Source of the DNA: SABI01 sp963676605
Lineage (GTDB): Bacteria; Spirochaetota; Spirochaetia; Sphaerochaetales; Sphaerochaetaceae
NCBI GenBank assembly: GCA_963676605.2
Contig: CAXXSP010000060.1
Span: forward strand, 84,813-148,812
Length of the DNA: 64,000 nt
Reading direction: 5' to 3'
Made by a program: the position numbers and the translations under genes. Below, one piece after another: positions 1 through 9,006 of this stretch. Every line of letters starts with the position of its first letter. Position 1 is the first letter of the stretch. The notes beneath the pieces were generated by a model. The model made no database searches. It saw only the letters and a program-made list of their open reading frames with translations, and was not told the DNA's origin.

Positions 1-1108
1 CAGGATCGCGAAGGAGAGAATCTATCAATCGATCAATGACACCAATTTCGAGACCCTCAAAATTCTCAAGGCAGAATTCAAGAGAGTACAGGCGAAGATC
101 GGTCACACACCCCGTATGATGGACTTCATCGCTCATGGGGCGATCTCTCCCCTCCTCTTCCTTGCATACACAACGAAGAACTACTACTCCTTCAAGGCAA
201 AGGTGGAGCAACCGTTCACTCAGGAACTCACCGACACACACCTGAGAAGCCTGAACTTCCTCTCACACGTGATAGCTGACGGCATCCGTCCGTGGGAAGA
301 GCTGATCATCGACCATCTTATCCAATCCGGCACACCCCTTACCTACCGGGACCTGCATGACCTCGCAGAACGTACCTATCAGATCTCACTCTCCAGAGCT
401 ACCTGGGACTCGGCAGTCCGTATCCTCACCGACGGGTTCTACTCACAGGCGATACGGAAAAGCTATGGCAATCTCTCCTACTGTGACCTCCTGGATGATA
501 CACTCACAATCTCCACTGCCTTCAGGACACTCCTCACCCACTCAACCTATGCAGCAGAAGTAGAAGATATTCTCGCACTGGGAAGATACGAGTATGAACA
601 GACGATCCTTCCGAAGAGAAAAGACGAGGACCTCATACTGTATCACAAGTATTCACGGGAAGACGTCTGCCGCCTCCTGAACTGGTCGACGGATCCGCGA
701 GGTACACTTAATGGATACAAAGTCCACCGGGAGACCATGACCTGTCCCATCTTCGTCACCTACCATAAGAGAACCGAAGAGATCAATCCTGCAATCAATT
801 ATAAGGATCTCTTCATCAGCCCGGAAGAGTTTGCCTGGGAAACGAGAACTCCAAGACGATTAAACTCCTCGGAACCGAAGGCGATACGGAATGAAGAGGG
901 AGAACTCAGAAAACTCCTGTTCATCCAGAAGAATAACGACGAAGGAAGAGCCTTCTATTACATGGGTGAAGTTGATTTCCTACGCAACGAAGAGAAGACG
1001 AAGGAGAACGGAGAGGGTAAAGTACTCCCCGTAGTCGCGATGCGCTTCTCTCTCAGGAACCCCGTACCTCCCGATCTCTATGAATATATCGAGGGAATAG
1101 AAGAATAA
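1..1108 (+). CDS. DEAD/DEAH helicase C-terminal part with DUF3427 domain (5' end outside window)
   Basis: The frame is open from the left edge, so only about 369 C-terminal residues are visible; the Met codon at 116 is internal. The end of the protein matches DUF3427 as I know it: SPEEFAWETRTPR, a FYYMGEV strand, and a final block reading VVAMRFSLRNPVPPDLYEYI. In this family DUF3427 follows a PLD-like nuclease domain and a superfamily 2 helicase core; those parts, if present, lie outside the window. Such proteins are frequent in genomic islands and are suspected DNA-processing or defence enzymes. The next gene on this strand is ietA, about 1.5 kb away, and the intervening gene runs the other way. 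Family assignment is fairly sure; activity cannot be judged from this part. Confidence 0.8.
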   Translation, partial: RIAKERIYQSINDTNFETLKILKAEFKRVQAKIGHTPRMMDFIAHGAISPLLFLAYTTKNYYSFKAKVEQPFTQELTDTHLRSLNFLSHVIADGIRPWEELIIDHLIQSGTPLTYRDLHDLAERTYQISLSRATWDSAVRILTDGFYSQAIRKSYGNLSYCDLLDDTLTISTAFRTLLTHSTYAAEVEDILALGRYEYEQTILPKRKDEDLILYHKYSREDVCRLLNWSTDPRGTLNGYKVHRETMTCPIFVTYHKRTEEINPAINYKDLFISPEEFAWETRTPRRLNSSEPKAIRNEEGELRKLLFIQKNNDEGRAFYYMGEVDFLRNEEKTKENGEGKVLPVVAMRFSLRNPVPPDLYEYIEGIEE

Positions 1109-1186
1109 CCTCATAACCTCCCTCAGACCAACATTCAATACATGGTGCAGAGCATTATGACGAAGCTGCTGCCCGGCACAGGGGAG

Positions 1187-1615
1187 CTATCTGAGAGCAT
1201 ATTTCAGACTTCGATTCACCTTCTCCAGATCAAAGGGTATATGTCGGATGCCTTCAGCCCACCGTTTTGTCAACTCATACTCTTCATCATCCGGGTTATC
1301 CATAATTCCAAGGAATTCTTCATATCCGAGCACTCCCCCCACATCCTCGGGAGGAGATTCCCCTTCCCAATCAAGACAGACTGGAGACATACTCTCAAAC
1401 TCCTCGATAATCCTCTCAAGATGGATGGTATGCTTCCAGTAGTCACCGAAATCATAGATATAGGTGATGGTCTCCTTCTCAGGAAAGATCTCAGAAAGAG
1501 TAACCACCCTATCGCTGTCAAACCTCTCCCCCGGCACCAGATACTCGGGCTCCCCTTCACCTAGGGAATACCGTGGTCGTCCTTCCGGATCTGTTTCTAT
1601 CAGGAATTCATGCAT
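1187..1615 (-). CDS. pRiA4b ORF-3-like domain, C-terminal part of a frameshifted gene
   Basis: The translation begins MHEFLIETDPEGRPRYSLGE and contains ITYIYDFGDYWKHTIHLE, the hallmark YDFGDxWxH strand of the plasmid pRiA4b ORF-3 family, followed by an acidic CLDWEGESPPEDVGG segment. The N-terminal strand and helix of this domain (xRRVxxP and LxxLFxW) are missing from this frame but are encoded at the end of the overlapping upstream frame (1600-2271). Adding one G to the run of seven G at 1622-1628 (minus strand) joins both into one 361-residue protein reading SWGGYHMHEF across the junction. The Met at 1615 is therefore probably not a natural start. Biochemical function of the family is unknown; it is common on plasmids and islands. 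Confidence 0.75.
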   Translation of the reverse strand: MHEFLIETDPEGRPRYSLGEGEPEYLVPGERFDSDRVVTLSEIFPEKETITYIYDFGDYWKHTIHLERIIEEFESMSPVCLDWEGESPPEDVGGVLGYEEFLGIMDNPDDEEYELTKRWAEGIRHIPFDLEKVNRSLKYALR

Positions 1616-2271
1616 GTGATACCCCCCCAGGAGAACAGCTGCTTCAGGACACCATGAAAATCATGAAAATTACACAGCAGAGGGATGATCACCCGCCGTG
1701 TGCAGGGGGTATTGAGATCAAGCGATACCGTAAACTCACCTGCCACACACCGATAGGGAGGAATCTGATACCGCTCTGAGAGCCTTCTGGCGAACTCCTC
1801 CTCAGTGTGAAGGAACTGTTCGTTCACCGTGAAATAATCATGGTTCAGGATACGAAGAAGATGCTTCTGATGAAGAGACTCAGGATCCAGCAGTTCCTCT
1901 TTGAAATATACGTGATTTGCCGCCCTGTTGAGACGGGCAACAACAGAACGGTTCTTAGTCTTCGTGAGTGTGACTGACTCTCCGAGTTCTTCAAGATACC
2001 TCTCTGCAAGCACTGGGTGTATACCCTCTACTTCCAGGCACTGTCTGACTCCCTCAAGAAACAGCATCTCAATATTCGCAAGGTCTTTCTTCTTCATCCC
2101 GTACAGAAGGAACCGGTACTGGCTTGCCTCGTTGACAACCAGTATAGTTCTCCTGTGATGGACCATGAGAAGATGAGCACTCCAGGAAAGAATCGGATCA
2201 ACAGAGGCATCCACCTCCTGCGGCTTCACCTTCATATAATCGAGCAGCTTCTTCGTACACCCTATCTGCAT
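1600..2271 (-). CDS. DUF6933-like N-terminal part of a DUF6933-pRiA4b fusion (frameshifted)
   Basis: The N-terminus (MQIGCTKKLLDYMK, then WSAHLLMVHHRRTILVVNEA) resembles DUF6933, a small domain of unknown function. The last ~35 residues (TPCTRRVIIPLLCNFHDFHG) are the start of a pRiA4b ORF-3 domain, which continues in another frame at 1187-1615. The reading frame stops ten residues after the G7 tract at 1622-1628. Either the tract lost a G in the assembly, or the gene is truly broken or phase-variable. The gene is divergent from ietAS with a 399-bp intergenic region. No partner on the same strand is seen. Confidence 0.7.
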   Translation of the reverse strand: MQIGCTKKLLDYMKVKPQEVDASVDPILSWSAHLLMVHHRRTILVVNEASQYRFLLYGMKKKDLANIEMLFLEGVRQCLEVEGIHPVLAERYLEELGESVTLTKTKNRSVVARLNRAANHVYFKEELLDPESLHQKHLLRILNHDYFTVNEQFLHTEEEFARRLSERYQIPPYRCVAGEFTVSLDLNTPCTRRVIIPLLCNFHDFHGVLKQLFSWGGITCMNS

Positions 2272-2670
2272 GCTGTATACCCCCTACGCTATACTACTGT
2301 ATCACAGGAATCGGGAAAACAAGAAGGAGTGATCCAAAAAATCCTAGAAGACGGGGGACTCAGCATTGCTTCTTCCTGTACATTCCTGAACCCCAAAAGT
2401 GATGTAAACCTATAGTCGCAGCATGTACCGAATTATTCTGAAGGACGGTAAAACAGGATCCGCTTTCTTTCTCCTCAGGGATACGGCGTAATCCAATGAT
2501 TATATGTGAAGTGAAACCATAGTCGGACTATCCTGAGAATGACCTGCACGGCATGAAATTCATCCCTTGCAATATCAGATCTATTGACGTATCTTTACTC
2601 TTATAGGTAGAGTAAAGATGTCCCAATTTTACCAATATCTGTCCCACGCAAACTCACCTAAGGTAGACAC
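2272..2670. other. divergent intergenic region between the DUF6933 gene and ietA
   Basis: This 399-bp stretch carries no convincing ORF. It must hold promoters for both flanking genes. The only clear structure is the inverted repeat at 2591-2619, annotated separately, which lies just after a TTGACG hexamer at 2584-2589. Confidence 0.6.
2591..2619 (+). promoter_or_regulatory. 11-bp inverted repeat upstream of ietA, putative operator
   Basis: ATCTTTACTCT (2591-2601) and AGAGTAAAGAT (2609-2619) are perfect inverted copies separated by 7 bp. The element is 52 bp upstream of the ietA start and abuts a -35-like TTGACG (2584-2589), so bound protein would cover the promoter. No T-tract follows, which argues against a terminator. 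Role inferred from position only. Confidence 0.5.
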
Positions 2671-3717
2671 ATGATGAAAAAGAAAAATATTATCAACCTG
2701 ATCAAATATTATACAGAAAGAAATGATACAGCATTCAGAGACGAATCCTATGAGATCGCTGTTGAGTTTAATAAGAATAAAGATTATGAACTTGCAGACT
2801 ATATCATGGCCCTGCTGTCTAACAAGAATACATTCGTACCGCAGGTCATGAATCAGAAAATGGATTATCTGCGCAAAGTCGAGCCATCTTCTGATTCACT
2901 ACCTCTTCCAGAAGCTATAAAAGATGACATGATTGGAATCGCACACGCCGTGAGTTATGGAATAGGAGTAAACAGATTCTTATTTCAAGGCCCCCCCGGA
3001 ACCGGAAAGACCGAAAGTGCGAAACAGCTCGCACGAATCCTCAATCGTCAGTTGTTTGTCGTTGATTTCGACTATCTTGTTGACAGTAAATTAGGTCAGA
3101 CCTCAAAAAACATTGCTGAGTTATTTACTGAGATAAATAACGTACCGTATCCTGAACAGATCCTCATCCTATTTGACGAACTCGACTCACTCGCACTCGA
3201 TAGAACACATCCTCGAGATATGAGAGAAATGGGAAGGGCAACCTCTTCTGTGCTGAAAGGGCTTGACTCCCTGAACGACAGAATTGCCCTGATCGCAACA
3301 ACAAACCTGTTCTCATCCTTTGATCGGGCACTTATCAGACGGTTTGATAAAGTCATAGATTTTAATAGATATACCAGAGAAGACCTGGAAGAAATCTCAG
3401 AAATCATACTCGAAGAACTTCTTCAGAGGTTCAAATTCAAGGGAAGGAATATAAGGCTGTACCGGAAGATTATTCATCTCATGGATCCGATACCATATCC
3501 TGGGGAATTGAAAAATCTTATCAAGACATCGATCGCCTTCAGTAACCCGAACGAAGAACTGAACTACCTCGAAAGTCTCTATAAGCAGGTAGTGCCCTCG
3601 AACGCAAAAAGTTACACTGAGTTGCAGAAACTGGGGTTTTCCGTTCGTGACCTGGAAGTTCTCTACAAGGTATCGAAAAGCAAGATATCAAGAGACCTCA
3701 TGGAGAAACGAACATGA
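2671..3717 (+). CDS. ietA: AAA+ ATPase of an IetAS-type defence pair
   Basis: This 348-residue protein has one AAA+ module: Walker A GPPGTGKT (107-114), Walker B ILILFDE (164-170), sensor-1 IATTN (208-212) and an RRFD arginine-finger motif (223-226). The order and size fit classical FtsH/Vps4-like AAA ATPases. Its stop overlaps the start of a subtilase gene by four bases (ATGA), giving the ATPase + S8 peptidase pair known as IetAS, first described as a plasmid incompatibility determinant in Rhizobiales and later shown to protect against phage. The ATPase is presumed to remodel or recognise a target and license the protease. The start at 2671 is preceded by AAGGT at good spacing; a second Met follows directly at 2674. 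Expression may be governed by the inverted repeat at 2591-2619. Confidence 0.85.
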   Translation: MMKKKNIINLIKYYTERNDTAFRDESYEIAVEFNKNKDYELADYIMALLSNKNTFVPQVMNQKMDYLRKVEPSSDSLPLPEAIKDDMIGIAHAVSYGIGVNRFLFQGPPGTGKTESAKQLARILNRQLFVVDFDYLVDSKLGQTSKNIAELFTEINNVPYPEQILILFDELDSLALDRTHPRDMREMGRATSSVLKGLDSLNDRIALIATTNLFSSFDRALIRRFDKVIDFNRYTREDLEEISEIILEELLQRFKFKGRNIRLYRKIIHLMDPIPYPGELKNLIKTSIAFSNPNEELNYLESLYKQVVPSNAKSYTELQKLGFSVRDLEVLYKVSKSKISRDLMEKRT

Positions 3718-5996
3718 ATGCAGTACTTGAGCTGAAAGGAACTTTCCACAGGAAATCTAACCTTGACGGAGGAGGTGGCGCAGTGCTTCCCAAGGGGGCA
3801 AGTGTATCTCTGACGGATCTCGAACAGCTGAGGGAATCCCTTCTGCAGGTGAGAAGGTACTGGGACGCCGATCAATCAGGATTCCGCCCGCTGATTTCCA
3901 TCCATTACAAAACAATTATAGCAAAAAGCAATAGAATGCGGGGAATCCTGTCATGGGACTCCCCTACACCTAACGAGACCATTGTTGGTGCAACCTTCTC
4001 AAATGATATAAAAAAATCTCACATCATTACCCATTGCATGACAAGACAATCTTTCACAAAAGGACTTCAGCTCCTTGACTCATGTATGTCTGTGCTGAAA
4101 GGGCTCGATCCTCCCGATATGACACAGAAACGTATCAGCATACTCGCATCCTCAAAAAAGAGTCCCCTTTCACGAGAAGATGCACGGTGGAAACTGCAGA
4201 TCGAAAAGCTGTTCAAAGAACATGGACTCAGCAACTCCCGTTTCCGGCAGATTATAAAGGATACATGGTATATAGATTATTTCAGTGTTGAGGAACACAC
4301 CAGAACATGCACCGATAGCCAGATCATCACTCTGTACAATACAGGCCTCTCCAAGGCCGAGATTCTGTCAAAACTGGGAATGGATCAGGAACATATCAAC
4401 AGTATCGAAGAAACGACATGGCTGGTCACACCTGCCCAGTACAACCTGATCGTAAGAAAAGCCCCTTTCCTTATCTCCATGGCTGTTACTGATCTTAAAA
4501 ACATTACGACACCTCTTGCTTCAACTCCGCTCATCAGTGAACACACCGTATCAATCCCTTCTGTTTCCCATGAGCCTATCATAGGTGTCATCGATACATT
4601 GTTCGACTCTTCTGTCTATTTCAATGAATGGGTTACCTCTATCCCTATGATACCACAAGAGATCATTGAGCCTCAGGATTACGAGCATGGAACAGCTGTA
4701 AGTTCAATTCTCGTGGATGGACCGACTCTTAATCCTCATATGGAGGATGGCTGCGGAAGATTCAGGGTAAGGCACTTCGGTGTTGCGAAGAGTGGAAGAA
4801 GCAGCTCTGCAGCAGTACTCCGCACCATACAGTCAGTAGTCGAAACGAATAAAGATATCAAGGTGTGGAATCTATCACTCGGGTCCGACCAGGAGATAGA
4901 AGAGAATTTCATCTCTCCTGAAGCCTCAGTTCTTGACAGGCTGCAATATGAACACGATATCATCTTTGTCGTTGCAGGAACGAATAATAATAACAGAAGA
5001 AGAAGTTTCCCCCGAATAGGGGCTCCTGCCGATTCTCTCAACTCTATCGTAGTAAATTCTATCGGGCTTGATGGAAGGCCTGCTGAATACTCAAGAAGTG
5101 GAAAAGTACTCTACTTTTTTGATAAGCCCGATGTTTCCGTGTTTGGAGGAGATCGGCTTGACCCTATGATCGTTCACTCTTCCCGCGGCAGGATAAAGAC
5201 CTCAGGCACATCATTTGCAGCTCCCTGGGTTACACGCAAACTCGCATATCTCATTCATGTTATGGGATTCTCACGAGAGATATCGAAGGCTTTAATACTT
5301 GATTCAGCAGGTGGATGGCAGACTGATGAGAAGTATCGAAATCTTATAGGTTTAGGAAGGGTTCCGACTCACATTCAGGATATCCTGAGAACTGAAGAGG
5401 ATGAGATCAAATGTGTCGTGCAGGGACGCATTGATGCGTATGAGATGTATAACTATTCTGTTCCCGTCCCACGTCACAATAATGCTTTTCCCTTTTTTGC
5501 GCGAGCCACACTCTGTTACTTTCCCAAATGTTCCAGATCACAGGGAGTGGATTACACCGATAGTGAGTTGGACATTCATTTCGGCAGGCTTGACCGGGAG
5601 GGAAAGGTAAAAGCGATTAATCATAACTCTCAAGGAGAAGCGGGCGCGACCGGACTCTTTGAACATAAAGTCCGTTCTACCTACAGGAAGTGGGATAACG
5701 TGAAACACCTGAAAGAGAAGATTAGCCCCAGAAGTCATGCCCGTATCTGTCTCAATAAGAATTCTCCGAACTGGGGAATCCGAATTCTCACGAAAGAGAG
5801 GCTCGAGGAACGATCAGGGCAGGGACTACTGTTTGGTCTGGTCATTACATTGAAAGAAATGAAAGGAATTAACAGGTCTGAAGAGTTTATTCAGCTCTGC
5901 CGTGCAAATAACTGGTTTATACAGGAAGTCAATATCGAGAATAGAATCAATATCTATGATCAGGCGGAGGAAGAAATCATCCTGGAAGACAGTTGA
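3714..5996 (+). CDS. ietS: subtilisin-like S8 serine protease of an IetAS-type defence pair
   Basis: This 760-residue protein has a ~285-residue N-terminal region without recognised motifs, then an S8 subtilase core: Asp294 in GVIDT, His325 in EHGTAV, oxyanion Asn424 in VVAGTNN, and Ser500 in SGTSFAAP. All catalytic residues are intact. A ~250-residue C-terminal region follows, of the length usual for IetS proteins. There is no signal peptide, so it should act in the cytoplasm, as expected for an effector protease controlled by the adjacent AAA ATPase, with which it overlaps by ATGA. The family is known from anti-phage IetAS systems; the trigger and the cleaved substrate are not visible from sequence. 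Confidence 0.85.
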   Translation: MNAVLELKGTFHRKSNLDGGGGAVLPKGASVSLTDLEQLRESLLQVRRYWDADQSGFRPLISIHYKTIIAKSNRMRGILSWDSPTPNETIVGATFSNDIKKSHIITHCMTRQSFTKGLQLLDSCMSVLKGLDPPDMTQKRISILASSKKSPLSREDARWKLQIEKLFKEHGLSNSRFRQIIKDTWYIDYFSVEEHTRTCTDSQIITLYNTGLSKAEILSKLGMDQEHINSIEETTWLVTPAQYNLIVRKAPFLISMAVTDLKNITTPLASTPLISEHTVSIPSVSHEPIIGVIDTLFDSSVYFNEWVTSIPMIPQEIIEPQDYEHGTAVSSILVDGPTLNPHMEDGCGRFRVRHFGVAKSGRSSSAAVLRTIQSVVETNKDIKVWNLSLGSDQEIEENFISPEASVLDRLQYEHDIIFVVAGTNNNNRRRSFPRIGAPADSLNSIVVNSIGLDGRPAEYSRSGKVLYFFDKPDVSVFGGDRLDPMIVHSSRGRIKTSGTSFAAPWVTRKLAYLIHVMGFSREISKALILDSAGGWQTDEKYRNLIGLGRVPTHIQDILRTEEDEIKCVVQGRIDAYEMYNYSVPVPRHNNAFPFFARATLCYFPKCSRSQGVDYTDSELDIHFGRLDREGKVKAINHNSQGEAGATGLFEHKVRSTYRKWDNVKHLKEKISPRSHARICLNKNSPNWGIRILTKERLEERSGQGLLFGLVITLKEMKGINRSEEFIQLCRANNWFIQEVNIENRINIYDQAEEEIILEDS

Positions 5997-6080
5997 CACG
6001 ACCTGAAGTCTTCAACCGGATGTAATCCGATACTGAAGTTGTGTTCAAGAACACCTACAATGCCGATGACAACTTTCTGT

Positions 6081-7400
6081 TTACTCATGATACGATACGG
6101 AGTCTTCTGAGACTAGAATCGAACCAAGATTGGGAACTGCCCCCAGCTTCCCTATCTTATAGAAGTTTGCAATGGAGTTATTCTTATGAAGACCGAAGTC
6201 ACTGCCTCTTGCAAGAACTGATTCACCGCTTTGAGGATCCTTCTCACAGAACACAAACATATCAGGACTGAGATAATCACTCTCAAGGAGCCGGGTATTA
6301 TGGGTGGTAATGATCATCTGGGAGGATGTGCTGTTAAAGAGAAACATTTGTATGTAGAAACCGAGAAGATCGGGATGAAGCGAACTCTCAATCTCGTCGA
6401 TGATGGCAAGATGACTATTCTTCAAAAGCTCATGAAGTACTACCGATAAGCCCAGAAAACGCCGTGTCCCCCGGGATTCTTCATCTATATCAAGAACAGC
6501 ACTCCCGCCGCTGTAGGCATGAGAGAAATGAGCTTTCGTCATCTCAAGTTTCTTCTCCGTGAGGATCTTTTCTTTTACGTTCTTAGGAATTTCAATATCG
6601 GCTTTCAACATTGAAAGCATTGATTCATCAAAGGAAATTTCCTCATCTTCGATGGAAAAGTCTCTGATCTGGATATCTGCCCGGTTGAGCATCTGGAGAA
6701 TAAATGCCTCATATGTCACTTTATCACTGGAGATTGTTTTCACTGCCCAGCTTTCGAGATCCGTCAAAGGAGAGATAAGAGGGAGGAAGGATTCATTCAT
6801 ATAGGCATATACAGTGTTCAGCAGGTCATTTTCGATATTAGAAGAACCAATGGTCGCAAATACTGTTTCATTATAATTGGTTCCCTGCTGAATGTACTGC
6901 CTCTGGTATACATCAAGACCTGCCTTCTGTCCGAACTGAATGAGAGGACGACCGGTCTCTTCGTTCACAGAACGCAAGAAAATGGTTGCTGGCTGCGTTG
7001 ACGGATAATACACTAGCGATTCGCGTATAATGCTGTGAGCATTCAATTCGAGGGTGTAGATATATCTGACAGTTTCAATGAAGAAGTCAATCAGGAAGGA
7101 CCCATTCCCATTCACCGTGGAAGGATCGAACTTGAACGGGATAAAGGCAATAGGTTCCTTTCGATCCTTCTTTCCTGAAAGTATTGTTTTGAAGAAGAAA
7201 TCAAGAGCTCGTACTATATTTGATTTGCCGGAGGCATTGGCTCCGTAGATAATGGCTCCCTTAAGAACTTTTCGGGAATCATCGATGGGAATGAACAATG
7301 AATCGCTATATGTTTTCATATGAGCTTTCTTGGGAATAAAGCTAATGGTCACCTCATCTTTGATTGAGAGAATGTTTTTCATTCTGATCTCTTGAATCAT
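6081..7400 (-). CDS. AAA15-family ABC-like ATPase (COG1106 type), orphan
   Basis: This 439-residue protein begins with the typical strand MKNILSIKDEVTISF, then Walker A GANASGKS (53-60). The C-terminal half has an ABC-type signature region around RGTRRFLGL (310-318), Walker B LAIIDEIESSLHP (331-343) and an ITTHN switch strand (364-368). This is the RloA/AbiL-like COG1106 group of ATPases, which often act in abortive infection together with a small RloB-like or nuclease partner. No such partner is present: ietS converges from the left, and a phosphatase gene starts a different unit on the right. The gene may act alone or be a remnant. A good promoter lies directly upstream. It ends 84 bp from ietS, tail to tail. 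Confidence 0.8.
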   Translation of the reverse strand: MIQEIRMKNILSIKDEVTISFIPKKAHMKTYSDSLFIPIDDSRKVLKGAIIYGANASGKSNIVRALDFFFKTILSGKKDRKEPIAFIPFKFDPSTVNGNGSFLIDFFIETVRYIYTLELNAHSIIRESLVYYPSTQPATIFLRSVNEETGRPLIQFGQKAGLDVYQRQYIQQGTNYNETVFATIGSSNIENDLLNTVYAYMNESFLPLISPLTDLESWAVKTISSDKVTYEAFILQMLNRADIQIRDFSIEDEEISFDESMLSMLKADIEIPKNVKEKILTEKKLEMTKAHFSHAYSGGSAVLDIDEESRGTRRFLGLSVVLHELLKNSHLAIIDEIESSLHPDLLGFYIQMFLFNSTSSQMIITTHNTRLLESDYLSPDMFVFCEKDPQSGESVLARGSDFGLHKNNSIANFYKIGKLGAVPNLGSILVSEDSVSYHE

Positions 7401-7430
7401 TTTTTCCCTATTTTTCGTAGTTATAATACG

Positions 7431-7458
7431 ATTATATCATATAGAATTAATTCATCAA
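7431..7458 (-). promoter_or_regulatory. sigma-70 promoter of the AAA15 ATPase gene
   Basis: On the minus strand, TTGATG (7458-7453) is followed after 16 bp by TATAAT (7436-7431), 31 bp before the ATG at 7400. A GGGA ribosome-binding sequence lies just before the start. Confidence 0.6.
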
Positions 7459-7540
7459 GAGGTTTATTACATGAAAAAACCTCACGGAACTCTTCAGAAA
7501 TGCGCAGGAATCCTATGCAGCAACGATTTCCTTTGTATCT

Positions 7541-8614
7541 TTAATCGAACAGCGAAAGAAGGATCTCGTAGAATTCCGTATTGTCCTCAACTGAAGAAAA
7601 CTTCTCTGCATCCTTTCCCCACACAAAGAATGGAACGGAGGAGGAGGTATGGCCCCCGGTACTCCAGGTAGCTTCCGGGTAGGTATCCTTCCCACCTCCG
7701 CTGGTGGCAAGGCCTCCGGTCTCATGGTCTGCCGTCACGATAACAGTCACATTACTCCTGGAAGAAGCCCAGGAGAGGATCAGGTCCACAGTACGGTTCA
7801 GTTCCTCTACTTCACCGATCACTCTCTTCAGATCATTGCTGTGGGCAGCATGATCAATTCTCCCTCCTTCAATGAGGAGGAAAAAACCCGGTTCCTCCTC
7901 AAGGACAGAGAGGGCGGCGTCCGTCATGTCACTGAGGCCGATTTCCGATGAATCGATATCATACTCATACGGAAGATGTCCCTCTCCCCTGATATATGCA
8001 AGCTTTCCTGCAGGAAGAGGCTGCGTGAGAGACGAGAGCAGTGTGTACCCACCGCCGGTCACACGTCCCTCGGTGATTCCGTAGGAGGCTCCGCCTCCCC
8101 CGATGATAAGAGTGGGCTGTGTGATATTGAAGTACTGATAGGCAATAGCTTCATACTGATTTCTGTCTTCGACATGGGAAAGGAAGGCGGCAGGGGTAGC
8201 GTGGGTCACGGCAGTTGTTGTCACTGCTCCTGTTTTGAGTCCTCTGCTCTGAAAGTACTCGAGTATCGTGGGAAGAGAAGATCCCGAACCGGGAAGTTCA
8301 AGGCTGAGCACTCCATTGTTCACCTTGTGCCCGGTTGCAAAGGCGGTAGCGGCGGCAGCCGAGTCTGTGACTGTACTGTCAGCCGAGTGAGTACGGATCA
8401 TCCCCTGTACAGGAAAATCAGAGAAGGTGAGAGCATCCTTCTTTCCCTCAAGATAGATTGAAGCTGCATCGATATGATTCTCTCCCATTCCGTCACCGAT
8501 GATAAAGATCACAGCAGGAGCATCTGCTGGGGCAAAGAACGAGTCACAGCTGACGAGGAGAAGAAAACATATAAAAAGTACAAAGAGAACAGAAGCTGTC
8601 CTTCTCACCTTCAT
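7541..8614 (-). CDS. alkaline phosphatase, lipoprotein (PhoA family)
   Basis: This 357-residue protein has a lipoprotein signal peptide ending LLLVSCDS, so lipidation is predicted at Cys23. Alkaline phosphatase motifs follow in order: metal-binding GDGMGENH (40-47), nucleophile Ser85 in VTDSAAAATAFATGHK, ATPAAFLSHVEDR, IEGGRIDHAAHSND and TADHETGG, with a late GGHTSS histidine. All metal ligands and the serine nucleophile appear present. It is shorter than the ~450-residue E. coli enzyme but complete. The likely role is to release phosphate from phosphomonoesters at the cell surface. A strong GGAGG precedes the start. The gene follows an HTH regulator gene at 53 bp on the same strand, so they may be co-transcribed. 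No Pho box was recognised. Confidence 0.9.
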   Translation of the reverse strand: MKVRRTASVLFVLFICFLLLVSCDSFFAPADAPAVIFIIGDGMGENHIDAASIYLEGKKDALTFSDFPVQGMIRTHSADSTVTDSAAAATAFATGHKVNNGVLSLELPGSGSSLPTILEYFQSRGLKTGAVTTTAVTHATPAAFLSHVEDRNQYEAIAYQYFNITQPTLIIGGGGASYGITEGRVTGGGYTLLSSLTQPLPAGKLAYIRGEGHLPYEYDIDSSEIGLSDMTDAALSVLEEEPGFFLLIEGGRIDHAAHSNDLKRVIGEVEELNRTVDLILSWASSRSNVTVIVTADHETGGLATSGGGKDTYPEATWSTGGHTSSSVPFFVWGKDAEKFSSVEDNTEFYEILLSLFD

Positions 8615-8667
8615 AGGGGAACCTCCTCTTCCTATAGTATCCTCAGTGAGCTCTGAAGAGAACTTAT

Positions 8668-8994
8668 TCAGTTCTTCCTCCCTCGCTTACGTATTGCTGC
8701 TCTGTTACGGGCAATCACCTCGTCGATGGAAGCAAAGGACTCTTCAGGAATCTCCAGAGAACGAACGAAGGAATCAAGCATCCCGAGTACCATGAGTAGC
8801 TTCAGAAGCGACTCGAGCGATATCACCCCCTTCTGCTCAAACTTGCGCAAAGTTGCCAGAGGCACACCAGAACGGACAGCAAGTCCCTGCTGCGTTAGAT
8901 TCATCTGCAGTCTTTTTTCACGCAAATTCTGTGAGATGGTATCTTGAGCTTTCGAAAGAGACATAAGTGATATATTAGTAGTATTTCTTCTCAT
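8668..8994 (-). CDS. XRE-family HTH regulator, HipB/Y4mF antitoxin-like, no toxin partner
   Basis: This 108-residue protein has an XRE helix-turn-helix: QNLREKRLQMNLTQQGLAVR followed by SGVPLATLRKFEQKGVISLE. The C-terminal tail ends RNRAAIRKRGRKN, a basic end typical of HipB/Y4mF-type antitoxins. In such loci hipA follows hipB directly; here the next gene is an alkaline phosphatase, so the toxin is absent. AAGG upstream supports the start at 8994; an internal Met at 8964 lacks one. A palindrome at 9007-9026 encloses the -10 box and is a likely autorepression site. It may be the remnant of a toxin-antitoxin locus or a stand-alone repressor, possibly of the phosphatase gene. Confidence 0.8.
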   Translation of the reverse strand: MRRNTTNISLMSLSKAQDTISQNLREKRLQMNLTQQGLAVRSGVPLATLRKFEQKGVISLESLLKLLMVLGMLDSFVRSLEIPEESFASIDEVIARNRAAIRKRGRKN

Positions 8995-9006
8995 ATTCTG
9001 CCTTAT

